64,000 nt of DNA, from assembly GCF_905220365.1 (NCBI RefSeq), contig NC_061153.1, positions 3,616,001 to 3,680,000 on the forward strand, written 5' to 3'. The notes under the pieces are model-generated. The model was not told the DNA's origin and made no database searches. It saw only the letters and a list, made by a program, of their open reading frames with translations. The DNA comes from Vanessa cardui (taxonomy: Eukaryota > Arthropoda > Insecta > Lepidoptera > Nymphalidae). Within the stretch, counting starts at the first letter, position 1. Each line of letters starts with the position of its first letter. The translations under genes and the position numbers were made by a program. Shown piece by piece: positions 38,978 through 48,171 of this stretch.

Positions 38978-41188
38978 AAACTCAAACTCAAACTCAAATA
39001 ACTTTATTCAATATGGAAGCATTACACTTTCTTATTTATGGTCAATTGAAACACTACCACCGGTTCGGAAAAGAAAATACCCTGACCTGAGAAGAACCGG
39101 CGAAAGAAACTCAGCGGGTTTTTTTTTTTTTTTTTATTTGTCTCATATATTATTTAAACAATTTAATATGAGATGAAATAGCCAGGAGGCGATCGTTTCA
39201 TTCCCAAGGTGTGCTATCGATCATAAACTCATTAATTGTATAGTAACCTTTTGCACACAAGCGTTCCTTAATAATTTTCTTAAATTTGGCAACAGAGGCA
39301 TTTTGAACGCTTCCTGGGATCCTGTTGTAAAACCGTATACATTGCCCCACAAAGGAGTTACTGACTCTATGTAGTCGAGTAACAGGAGTAACAAGTTTGT
39401 GTTTGTTCCTTGTACCAATGCTATGAGTATCACATTTTCTCATGAAATCATTAATATTTTTTCGTACATACATAACCTTGCAGAATATATATTGAGAAGC
39501 AACATTCAATATCTTGATTTCTCTAAATTTATTCCTTAACGATTCTTTAGCTCCTAAGTTATAGATTGCGCGAATAGCCCTCTTCTGTAGCACAAATATA
39601 GTATGGATAGCGGCTGCGTTGCCCCACAGCATAATACCGTATGACATTATACTGTGAAAGTAACTGAAATATACTAAGCGAGCCGTATCAACATCGGTAC
39701 ATAATCTAATCTTTTTTACCGCGAATGCCGCAGAACTCAGTCTACTCGCCAATCCGTTAATATGGGGGCCCCATTGCAACTTGGCATCAACGGTAAGGCC
39801 AAGAAACTCAGCAGAATCAATTGGATCCATAGATTCCCCGTTAATGAGTACATCGGCTTTTACATTATGTACATTTGGTGTACTAAATTTCACAATTTTT
39901 GTTTTATTATTATTAAGCCTAAGATTGTTTACGCTAAACCAATGTACTATATCAGCTATAGCATTGTTTACGTCGTCGTACTGTACCTGTTTTCTATTAA
40001 TTTTAAAAACTAAGGAGGTATCATCAGCAAACAATACTATATCATGTTTGTTCCCAACAAGAAAGGGCAAGTCATTTATATATGTGAGAAACAGAAAAGG
40101 TCCAAGAATTGATCCCTGAGGAACCCCCATACCAACTGAGACCCCAGGAGACCTATTTCCTTTCACGTCAACCCTCTGAATTCTATTGCTAAGATAAGAA
40201 GTCAGAAGGTCAAGCGCACATTCTCTAATTCCATAGTGATAAAGTTTCCTGACCAGAGTCTCATGTTGAACACAATCAAAGGCTTTGGATAAGTCACAGA
40301 AAACCCCTAAGGCATCCCGTGACTCCTCCCAGGCTTCATAGATATTCTTAATAAGCTCGATACCAGCGTCTGTTGTCGAGCGACCCCTCGTGAATCCAAA
40401 TTGTTTACTATGAAGCAGATTATGTTTGTTAAAATATTCTAATAATTGATTCAGAATTATTTTCTCAAATATTTTGCTCAGGGTAGGTAGAATCGAAATT
40501 GGCCTATAGTTATTGGGGTCTGAAGAACTACCAGATTTAAATATTGGAATAACTTTACTATGTTTCATCAGGTCAGGAAATATACCACGTTGGACACAAC
40601 TATTAAATATTAAAGCAAGAAAAGGTGCAATTACATCAATAATCGAATTTATCACCTTTAGAGAAATACCCCATAAATCAGCCGTTTTCTTGATGTCTAG
40701 TGACTTAAAGGCGCGTATTATGTCGTTGGGGTTTACAAGGGTAAAATTAAAGTTAGATTTACAAGCTCTTACATTTTCTTTCATCAATGACTCGGCAACA
40801 TCTGGAGAAGATATAAGTGACTTAGTTGTCAAAACTGGTATGTCAGCAAAAAATTTTTAAAAACTGTAGCAACTTCCTTTTGACTATTTACTACTTTATT
40901 ATTATAATTCAGGCTCAATTCGGAGTTGCAACTGCCAACTCTACCAGTTTCACAATTAATAATTTTCCAAATCATTTTTATCTTGTTATGTGCATTCTTA
41001 ATTTTATTTTTTATAGTTAATGATTTTGCCAAAAAGCACACTTTTTTAAATAATTTAGAATAGTTACTTACATAATTGGCAAAAGTGGCACTATGATTGT
41101 ACGTTCTTTCATTGTAAAGCTCATACATACGTTGCCTACTTTTATGAATTCCAATAGTCGCCCAATCACTGAATTCGATTTGTGAGCT
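38978..41188 (-). mobile_element. LINE family B, 5'-truncated, inserted in the transposase-nuclease gene
   Basis: The 3' end at the left has the butterfly LINE tail (TTCAAACTCAAACTCAAACT on the plus strand) preceded by CGGTTCGGAAAAGAAAATAC. The 5' break lies where the host frame (KCKSYFCN) changes into LINE sequence (SSQIEFSDWATIGIHKSRQR). No target duplication could be fixed, because the tail and target share AAG/GAA bases. It separates the transposase's first two catalytic aspartates from its glutamate, so it should inactivate the host gene. Confidence 0.85.
39198..40832 (-). CDS. LINE family B reverse transcriptase (intact 544-residue frame)
   Basis: A complete reverse transcriptase and C-terminal region in one open frame: SDPNNYRPISILPTLSKIFE, QFGFTRGRSTTDAG, GVFCDLSKAFDCVQH, MGVPQGSILGPFLF, the catalytic FADDTSL, then the thumb (EFLGLTVDAKLQW) and C-terminal LQKRAIRAIYNLG and CIRFYNRIPGS. 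The upstream part (40850-41188: RMYELYNERTYNH and after) is in another frame. A single indel in a T-run near 40860 separates them. This is the best-preserved reverse transcriptase of its family in the window and the most recent looking. It lacks the endonuclease, so it cannot move by itself. Confidence 0.9.
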   Translation of the reverse strand: MTTKSLISSPDVAESLMKENVRACKSNFNFTLVNPNDIIRAFKSLDIKKTADLWGISLKVINSIIDVIAPFLALIFNSCVQRGIFPDLMKHSKVIPIFKSGSSSDPNNYRPISILPTLSKIFEKIILNQLLEYFNKHNLLHSKQFGFTRGRSTTDAGIELIKNIYEAWEESRDALGVFCDLSKAFDCVQHETLVRKLYHYGIRECALDLLTSYLSNRIQRVDVKGNRSPGVSVGMGVPQGSILGPFLFLTYINDLPFLVGNKHDIVLFADDTSLVFKINRKQVQYDDVNNAIADIVHWFSVNNLRLNNNKTKIVKFSTPNVHNVKADVLINGESMDPIDSAEFLGLTVDAKLQWGPHINGLASRLSSAAFAVKKIRLCTDVDTARLVYFSYFHSIMSYGIMLWGNAAAIHTIFVLQKRAIRAIYNLGAKESLRNKFREIKILNVASQYIFCKVMYVRKNINDFMRKCDTHSIGTRNKHKLVTPVTRLHRVSNSFVGQCIRFYNRIPGSVQNASVAKFKKIIKERLCAKGYYTINEFMIDSTPWE

Positions 41189-42331
41189 GTTGCAGAAATA
41201 ACTTTTACACTTTGTGTGATTGTTAAAAGCATGTAAATGTACAGTCTGGATGTCTTCAAATATTTTTTGTGTGCAGTAATCTATATCTTCCGATGAATTA
41301 TTATAGTTTTTGCTACATTTTCGTATGGCTGACCTAATGGCCATAATGCGCTTTTTTGTTATGAGTTTTCTGAACCTTATGGGATATTTTGTGTCAGTGA
41401 TCAAATTTTCCATTTTATTGCAAAGGTTTCTTAAAAGGTGATTCCTACATTCTACTTTCTCAACAGTAAATTGAGGATAAGGTCTCGCTTCCAGTATTTT
41501 AGCGTACGTGCTAGAGTCGCCGTCGGAAATGAGGCGACCATAAATTAATCCATACATTTCCATAGATGATTTGAAACCGTCAACTATTATAGTTGATCCC
41601 ATAGCGGTGGATGATCCTGTAAAATTTTTAAAACATTTATGACTTCTTGGGTTTTGATTTTTGCTTTGATCTTGCGCGCATATGCTGCAATATTTATTCT
41701 TGATGCCAAGGAACAACATTTTTTCTGTTTGCCTGCCAATTATGGCTGCAGCTCCTGATAATGCTGAGTAATTCTTTCTGTAAGACCTTTTACTCCAGCC
41801 TCCATCTACAACAACATCAATGATGGGAATACCATCCTTACTGATGTGACCTTTTTCTAAAGCGATGTTTTTTTCTTCTTCAGCAGCTTCATTCATAGAT
41901 TTGATAAGTGCTTTATCAAAGGTGTCAGCAACTATATTGTGACGTTTCTGGTACACAGGCTCAGTCATCACGGGTAAGTCAAGTGCTGATAAAAATTCTT
42001 CCAACTGTGAATATCCTATACCAACTGAAACTGCACCTGCGACCGCTGCAGTATTAATATCCATATCCCCAGTGACTTTGCAAAAAGAAAATTTTTCTTT
42101 GCACATCAAACATTCTAATGTGAACGTAGAAGCAAGCCCAACGCGTTTCTCTCCTATTATTTTCAGACTTTGTATACCGCAGCTTAAAGCACCATGGCTG
42201 CCTATTTCTCGAATTTTAGAAAAAATAAAGTCTATGTCTGTTACTCTTCTTCCGGATACAGTTTTTATTTCCGTCTGTGATTGTTCTTCCTCAACAATCA
42301 ATGTTGGTAAAAGAGCTTCGTCTTGTTCAAG
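41189..42331 (-). CDS. Mutator-like transposase domain, exon 3 of the transposase-YqaJ gene
   Basis: Exon 3 starts at 42331 directly after a TTGTTTTAG acceptor and is in phase with exon 2. It encodes LEQDEALLPTLIVEEEQSQ and then a Mutator-like transposase domain as found in metazoan transposase-YqaJ proteins: CGIQSLKIIGEKRVG, IDVVVDGGWSKRSYRKNYSA, KYCSICAQD and SKNQNPRSHKCFKN. IIVDGFKSSMEMYGLIYGRL and SDGDSSTYAKI follow. The aspartates of VDGGW and GDSS are the likely first two catalytic residues. Cysteine and histidine pairs (CSICA, HKC, C-YFC) suggest a zinc site. At 41189 the frame runs into the inserted LINE; the rest of the domain lies at 38977 and below. Confidence 0.8.
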
Positions 42332-42687
42332 CTAAAACAAAAATTCTTGTTAACAAAACGTTTGATGTCACAAATAAAAGTATAGGTCACAGTATCTTAT
42401 AAGTTTGTACAGCCTATACAGAGTAACTACCCAGCTAATTAATAAAAATGTCAATATTCAATTAGTATGGCTAGGCTATAGATAGAGAACTTCATTATTC
42501 AAAGCAGAAGTTAAGAATGATGATGGAAGATGCAATCGAGAATAACGTTAGGATCATTAGTTTACTTTACCATCTGGCACCTGAAACTTCTTATGATCAA
42601 GTTTTTATAAAACCTAACTTAAAATCTAATTTTAATATCCAGAAATCGATAAATAAAATATAATAATAAAATAATGCAGTAGGTTAC
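42332..42687 (-). other. Intron 2 of the transposase-YqaJ gene
   Basis: A 356-bp intron with GTAACC donor and TTGTTTTAG acceptor on the minus strand. It is AT-rich and carries no recognisable element. Confidence 0.7.
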
Positions 42688-42802
42688 CGGCACATTTTGC
42701 ACTGCCTCCTCTTCAAATGGCTTATCAGACAGTTCACATGTCTTGTCGGATTCCGACAATTGTTGATTTTGTAATCCAGATTTGTGCTGTTTTCTTAATT
42801 GC
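42688..42802 (-). CDS. Exon 2 of the transposase-YqaJ gene
   Basis: A 115-base exon bounded by a TTTTCCAG acceptor and a GGTAACC donor. It encodes QLRKQHKSGLQNQQLSES, then acidic EEEAVQNVP. Its first base completes a TGG codon begun in exon 1, and it ends on a codon boundary. Both junctions therefore keep one frame through three exons, which is strong support for the gene model. Confidence 0.75.
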
Positions 42803-42883
42803 CTGGAAAAACGAACTTTAGTTATACAGGGTTACAGGGTAATATGTCACGATCCTTTTAAAGGGTTATTGTTCAGGACAATA

Positions 42884-43965
42884 GCTATCGAATGACCCCC
42901 AAAATGCTTATGCAAAGGTGTATCGTTTTCGAGTTATTAATTGTTTAATATGTTTTTTTATGGATGTGTAAGATTCTAAAATTCAATAAAAAAATCTACG
43001 TATTTTCCCTATTTTTTTTTGTATTTCTTGCTAGGGTACATCCTAGTTAATAATAACCAGTTATAAAACAAAAACAATCTTCAAGCATTTTTAAATTACA
43101 CATCCAAAACTGTACAACTTTTCGATTTTTAATTTTGATTCTTTAAGTTACTCGAATTTTTTTTGTAGCCATAATAGTCCTAGCGCCAAGGTATCACAAA
43201 CACAAATCACAAAGTCCTTTTAGCTAGCCGAGTCACGAAGATGTAAGGAAAAGAGTCCAGTAAACGAAGCGCTTTTTTTCAAAAATTTAAGAGATCAATA
43301 TTCACTAAAGCGCGTCCACACTATGCGAGCAGTGCAAGTACAGTGAGTATTATGTACCCCGACAAGGTTTTATTACTCTTATTCCTAAAAGAAATGAGAC
43401 AAAAGGAAATTAGAAAAAATGACGGTAAATTCAAAGGAATTGATAATAGTATTCCACAAACAGCTCTGGTTTATCTCTCCTTTTTTACCTATTACCCCTA
43501 TTAAAAATAATTTTTAACTATTTTGCATTGAGGTCCTTTTGTCTTTGATCCAGATTTAATTTCTTAACAATAACATTTCTTAGAATTTCCTACCTGGTCT
43601 CTTTGTTATCTAATTTTCTCCTGAGTTTATGATTGTTACTTTACCTTTTATGTACCGATGAATAGCTAAGGAAACGCAGATGTTTTTAAAATGATCCGCA
43701 CGATAAGAGCCATAGTGATTTTTACAAAAAAATTGCGAGTAACTTAAAGAATCAAAATTAAAAATCGAAACGTTGTACAGTTTTGGATCTGTAATTTAAT
43801 GTTATCAACTAGGATGTACCCTAGCAAGAAATACAAAAAAAAAAATAGGGAAAATACGTTGATTTTTTTTTGGAATTTTAGAATCTTAATCGTCCTTTAA
43901 ATAAAAAAATATTAAAAAATTAATAACTCGAAAACGATACTTTTGCATAGGCATTTTGGGGTCAT
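42884..43965. mobile_element. Foldback element in intron 1 (inverted arms of about 250-290 bases)
   Basis: The left arm reads CCCCCAAAATGCTTATGCAAA, CGTTTTCGAGTTATTAA and TTGCTAGGGTACATCCTAGT. The right arm gives the complement (TAACTCGAAAACGATAC, TTTTGCATAGGCATTTTGGG). Arms are about 80-85 percent alike by eye, separated by about 545 bases of single-copy sequence. Non-coding. Transcribed with the gene, it would form a long hairpin. Confidence 0.75.
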
Positions 43966-43992
43966 TTCAGTCATATCTAGACGGTCAGTTCC

Positions 43993-44195
43993 TCACAGTC
44001 ACCTAGGTCTCCAGAAGCTCTTTCAAATGAGTACAAACATGTTGGTTTACGTGTGTCATGATTGAGGTCTGCCTACATTCCGAATCCACCATCAGGTGAC
44101 CGAGGTCACCGTCAACTCTCTCCTCACAGTCAACTAGGTCCCCAGGAGCTCTTTAAAAATGAGTACAAACATGTTGGTTTACATGTGTTATGACA
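43993..44195. repeat. Two direct repeats of about 70 bases
   Basis: CTCACAGTCACCTAGGTCTC followed by GAGTACAAACATGTTGGTTT, and a near copy 132 bases on (CTCACAGTCAACTAGGTCCC, GAGTACAAACATGTTGGTTT). Confidence 0.75.
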
Positions 44196-44396
44196 TCATA
44201 GTGGTTTTCCACCATCAAGGAGCTCAAGACATTAATATTATCTAAGCAAGCAACGAAGTCTTTAAAATAGGATAAATACAAAAAAAAATTAAAATTTTCA
44301 GTAAGGTACGAACTTACTATACTAATATTTTGTTATCGATTTAGGCACGTAATACTTACCACTCAGCTTAGTAATACAAATAATATAGGTACTTAC

Positions 44397-44455
44397 CAAT
44401 AGTTTTGGAGAGCTCGGCCACGCTTCACTTGACTTTTATTTTTATATTTAGGCAT
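44397..44455 (-). CDS. Exon 1 of the transposase-YqaJ gene (start codon)
   Basis: An ATG at 44455 opens MPKYKNKSQVKRGRALQNY and then TG, followed by a consensus GTAAGT donor. The split tryptophan codon TG+G joins exactly to exon 2. The short, lysine/arginine-rich N-terminus is typical of this protein type. No in-frame upstream ATG lies nearby. I saw no clear TATA box or initiator upstream, so the promoter is undefined. Confidence 0.75.
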
Positions 44456-46739
44456 AGTCTATGATAATTTCGAGAATAAAACTTAATAAAAACTGGGTTT
44501 TATTACGCTTACTAACTTAATTACAATTAATACTAAATGAACAGAATATTTTCCTAACATTGAGATTGTGATTTCATTCAAGAATAGTAAATTTAAAATA
44601 TTATTTGAAAAAAAATAAGCACGTATAGTCCACTCGTCGTAAGAGTCGTCAAGACACTAACAACACGAATCTCGAGCTAGCGTCACGGGCATAGCGGGGG
44701 AGCTTGGTGGGGAACTTTGTGAAGATTCGGATTATAATTGATTATTAAAAAATAGAAAAATAAATACGTGAAAATAAACAACACAAATTGTTAAACAGAG
44801 TTTTCTCTTTCTTTTAGTATAAATATCTTACAAAACGACCCAGCCGTTATGTAGACAATTTCATATTTAGTTTTAAAAAGACCTATTTTCACAATTTTTT
44901 TGGCAAAATTTTGACAAGTTTATAAAAAAACTAAACAACACAAACATATTTCCATATTTTCTAGTTTACTTGTACATTTTTTTTATAGTAAATGCATTAA
45001 AGGAGTCGTCTACAATCTTCATTTAACCGAGCGTATTTTTAGGGTTTGAGCGATGTAATCCCCTTAATGCTGTATTTTCCAGCGTGAGGCTACATCTCTT
45101 CCTCTAAATTGAAGATTCTTAGTGAAAATAGAGTAATAAATGTAGTTTTAAATAATAAAACAAATAATAATTACTGTAATAACTTTGGTTTTTTTTTTCT
45201 TAAATATAATATTATGTATTGCATACATAAGTTATGTATTTACATTAAACAATAAAGATTGTTTAATTGTTTGTTATAATGTACCCATTAATTGAAAAAG
45301 TATGAATAACAACAACAGTATATTATTAAGCAATGATAATGTTTTTGAAATTGGTTATTTATTAGTGTTCAAAACAAACCATTGTAGTCAAGAGTATTCA
45401 TATTTATTAATAGATTTTTCTTACAAAATTATGAAGAAATTTATAATCATTCTTAATTCAAAATTATTTTATAAAAACATGCCAGTAACACAAAATAAAA
45501 GATACTAAATATAGAGATAAATCAATTTTTCTTAGTATATTTATTGTTAGAATTAAATAATTAGAAAATTAATTATATGGATATGTAGATTGTAGTTTAA
45601 TGAATGGCCACATGTTTCTTGGATGTTGTCTGTCTGCATCAAATCATCATTAATAGCTTAGCTGCTTCAAATAAAGGATTGATTCACTGATAGCCTGAAA
45701 AATAATTAAATAATTTATTTCATTTTAAGATGTTTACACTAAAGATTAATGGTTGATTAATAATACTATGCATTATCTCCATTACATCTACAACACATTC
45801 TCAACTTCCACCCATGAATATAATAAAAATAAGTAAAGTATTTATATTATGTTTTCGAATATACTCATTTAACTGAAAGAAGGCACAAATAACAAATATA
45901 TCTTCTGTTGTAAAATTTTGTTCTCTAGTTTAAGTAATGTAGTGTAAAGTAATAATAAAATATTATTAAATTACTCAAATGTCTTTACAATTGTCATTTA
46001 TTTTAATGTAATTTAATTACGTGTTAGCATCCCATAAAAATAAATTTTAAATTTACTCACCTTGCGGTTGTATCATATTATGTAATTAGGTTATATATAT
46101 AATAATATTTAAGACTATATAATCAGTATTTTCTTATATTAATGGAACATTCATTTCTTCTTCACATGTCCAAATACTTAATAACTTTGTTCTAAGGTAA
46201 TTATCAATAATGTTATAACCATTTTAGCTAATATAATATTGTTTTCCGTATTTGATAGTTATTTTTTAACATGAGCACTCACTGGCTCCCAGCTAAACAA
46301 ATTGAATTATAATTCCAACTCGATAAGAAATTAACGAAAACGTCAAAATACTTGCTTACGAAAACGTCAAAATACTCGTACTAGCAAAATGTCGAAAACC
46401 GCGAAAGTAAAATAATTTATAGTTAACTGTCAAACTCGTACTAGGCGTACTTGTATTTAGAATGAAGGAATTTACTATTTTTTTTATTTATACGTCATAA
46501 AAATTTACAAAAAATAAAACGAACACGTGAAAGAATCGATAAAATATCTTATGAAATAAGAAAGTTATGGGACTTTGAAGTTGCGGTTGTAGAAAAATTT
46601 TGTTACAAGCGGCGTTCCGTCGTGTGACGTCATCTGACCTACGACCCAGCGGGTGATCGCCGGGTACGTACTACGAATACGAAATACGAATGTTGCGTTG
46701 TTGCTCCCACCTTTTGATTCGGATTTTGTTTATTACCCG
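44456..46739. other. AT-rich region without a supported gene
   Basis: The proximal 250 bases upstream of exon 1 include a GC-richer patch (44640-44710) that could hold a promoter. The remainder is AT-rich. The short frames present (for example 45302-45508) have no coding character that I recognise. Confidence 0.5.
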
Positions 46740-46937
46740 ATGGCAGAAGTTAAAAAAAATGCCAACATTTATTGTATTGTATATCCTATGTGTCAAAACA
46801 CAACTGTTAAAAATCCCAATAAAATATTTTTTCGTGTACCAAATAATATAACAAGAAGGAAAAAGTGGTGCAAATTAATGAAGCATGATTTAATTGGCCC
46901 TAACAGTTCTAAATATCTGTGTGAAGATCATTTTTAT
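46740..46937 (+). CDS. THAP-type zinc-finger exon (start of a THAP protein or P-type transposase remnant)
   Basis: The ATG at 46740 starts MAEVKKNANIYCIVYPMCQN. The exon has the C2CH pattern of a THAP DNA-binding finger: C-x5-C, then FFRVPNNITRRKKWCKLM with the conserved tryptophan, and YLCEDHFY. It ends exactly at a GTAAGT donor (46938). THAP fingers occur in host transcription factors and in P-element-like transposases. The remainder of the gene is degraded, so I cannot choose between these. Confidence 0.7.
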
Positions 46938-47032
46938 GTAAGTAACTATTAAATATATCCATGGAGTCGTGAGAAGTTTGCATTAACTGATTTAGTAAAA
47001 AAAACTATATATTTTATGTAAATTAATTTTAG

Positions 47033-47683
47033 TGCTGTGAAAATATAATTTATTTACAAGTTGAATATGACACTCAAAATTTAGGTAAATATCGACTGGT
47101 TGGGGGAACATTAATCATTCAAATAAAAAGAGAAACAAAGGAGTTCAAGTAAACATCTTGAGTTCACAGAAAAATCAAGCAATGCTAAAAATCGTACTAA
47201 AGGAACAGTGCGAAAGATACAGGAAATAAGTGCTCCCAAATCGTTTACGAATATCTTCAGCACTCTCCATCAAAAATATCGATATCATCTGTAAGCAGTT
47301 CTCTTTCAAAAACATCAATATTTTCACAAAACGGTACTATTTTGTGTTCAAATAGTTCTTTCTCAGTCACAATCAAGCCATAATATCCCAATCATACCAA
47401 AAAGAAAATAACTAAAAACGTTATTTTTTATGTGAGGTTACGAGAAGATTTCTTTTCTTGCTAAACTACTTATGAAAGTATTTATACTATATATGCTAGT
47501 CAAGTAAGTGATATTCTAATATCATTTAAGAAATTTCCCTTAGACGATTCCTCTGTGAGGCTGGCTATAGATTTAGATATATTATGTAAAACCTTAGATA
47601 GTAAAATATTCAATGAAACTTTTCCCTTAATAGCTCACCTAATGAAAGAATTTATACATATATTTTCGACCTGTAGAAGAAAT
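47033..47683 (+). pseudogene. Degenerate continuation of the THAP gene
   Basis: After an ATTTTAG acceptor (47031-47032) a frame reads VEYDTQNLGKYRLVGGTLII, which resembles the stretch following THAP fingers in lepidopteran proteins. It stops at 47150. Further coding-like pieces follow in various frames: KSFTNIFSTLHQKY and, at 47510-47683, ILISFKKFPLDDSSVRLAID and MKEFIHIFSTCRRNY. The last piece reaches the left edge of the Ty3/gypsy region. Across that element a frame continues VNFNNLFLSHLLMDFKISFS (53091 onward), suggesting the gene was split by it. Confidence 0.4.
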
Positions 47684-47762
47684 TACGTAGAAAAACAAAG
47701 CAAGAGCGCGAACCGGAAACTAATGGTTGAATGATTCGTGGTGCGGTGATACCGAACAGGTC

Positions 47763-48151
47763 GAATAGAAGTAGTGAAAGCGGAAAGTTTAGCGAGCACA
47801 ATTACACAAAATACTTAGGTATAGCAATGAGGTGAATGCGCGATAAATAAGCTAGAACGAGCGGCGCGATAGCAGGCGACACGGGCTTCGCGTGGAGAAC
47901 TCGAGTACCGACTGGGCGGGCCGCGGCGTACGCGCGTTCTTCAACTTCTGACGCGGTGCATAAAAAAAAACAAAGGCCCGAGGCAGTGACCCGCGCGTCT
48001 ACAATGCACGGATGTGATGGTGAATAAATATCAGTAAAATATTATATCAAGTACATATATAGTAAATAAGAATAGATGCATCGTAAATAGGTGAATATAT
48101 AAAAATTAATGTAATAAATAAATAATAATAAATCTAATATAGTAGGCCACA
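47763..48151 (-). repeat. 3' LTR of the minus-strand Ty3/gypsy element
   Basis: It is nearly identical to 52419-53087 minus the later insertion there: AGTAGTGAAAGCGGAAAGTT, then GACACGGGCTTCGCGTGGAG. On the minus strand the LTR starts TGTGGCCTACTATATTAG at 48151. About 190 bases present at the inner edge of the other LTR are missing or replaced here, so the left boundary is uncertain. Confidence 0.8.
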
Positions 48152-48166
48152 TCACTCCCCCCCAGA
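48152..48166 (-). other. Polypurine tract
   Basis: Minus strand CTGGGGGGGGAGTGA directly before the TGTGGCC LTR start. Confidence 0.75.
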
Positions 48167-48171
48167 GACCG

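Larger units (their letters stand above)
42803..44396 (-). other. Intron 1 of the transposase-YqaJ gene, containing a foldback element
   Basis: A 1.6-kb intron with GTAAGT donor and CCAG acceptor. Most of it is an inverted-repeat element (arms 42884-43170 and 43716-43965) plus a pair of direct repeats (about 43993-44065 and 44125-44195). Confidence 0.65.

Noticed and set aside
45302..45508. 68-residue frame
   Set aside because: Composition is that of AT-rich non-coding DNA; no motif and no splice or promoter context.
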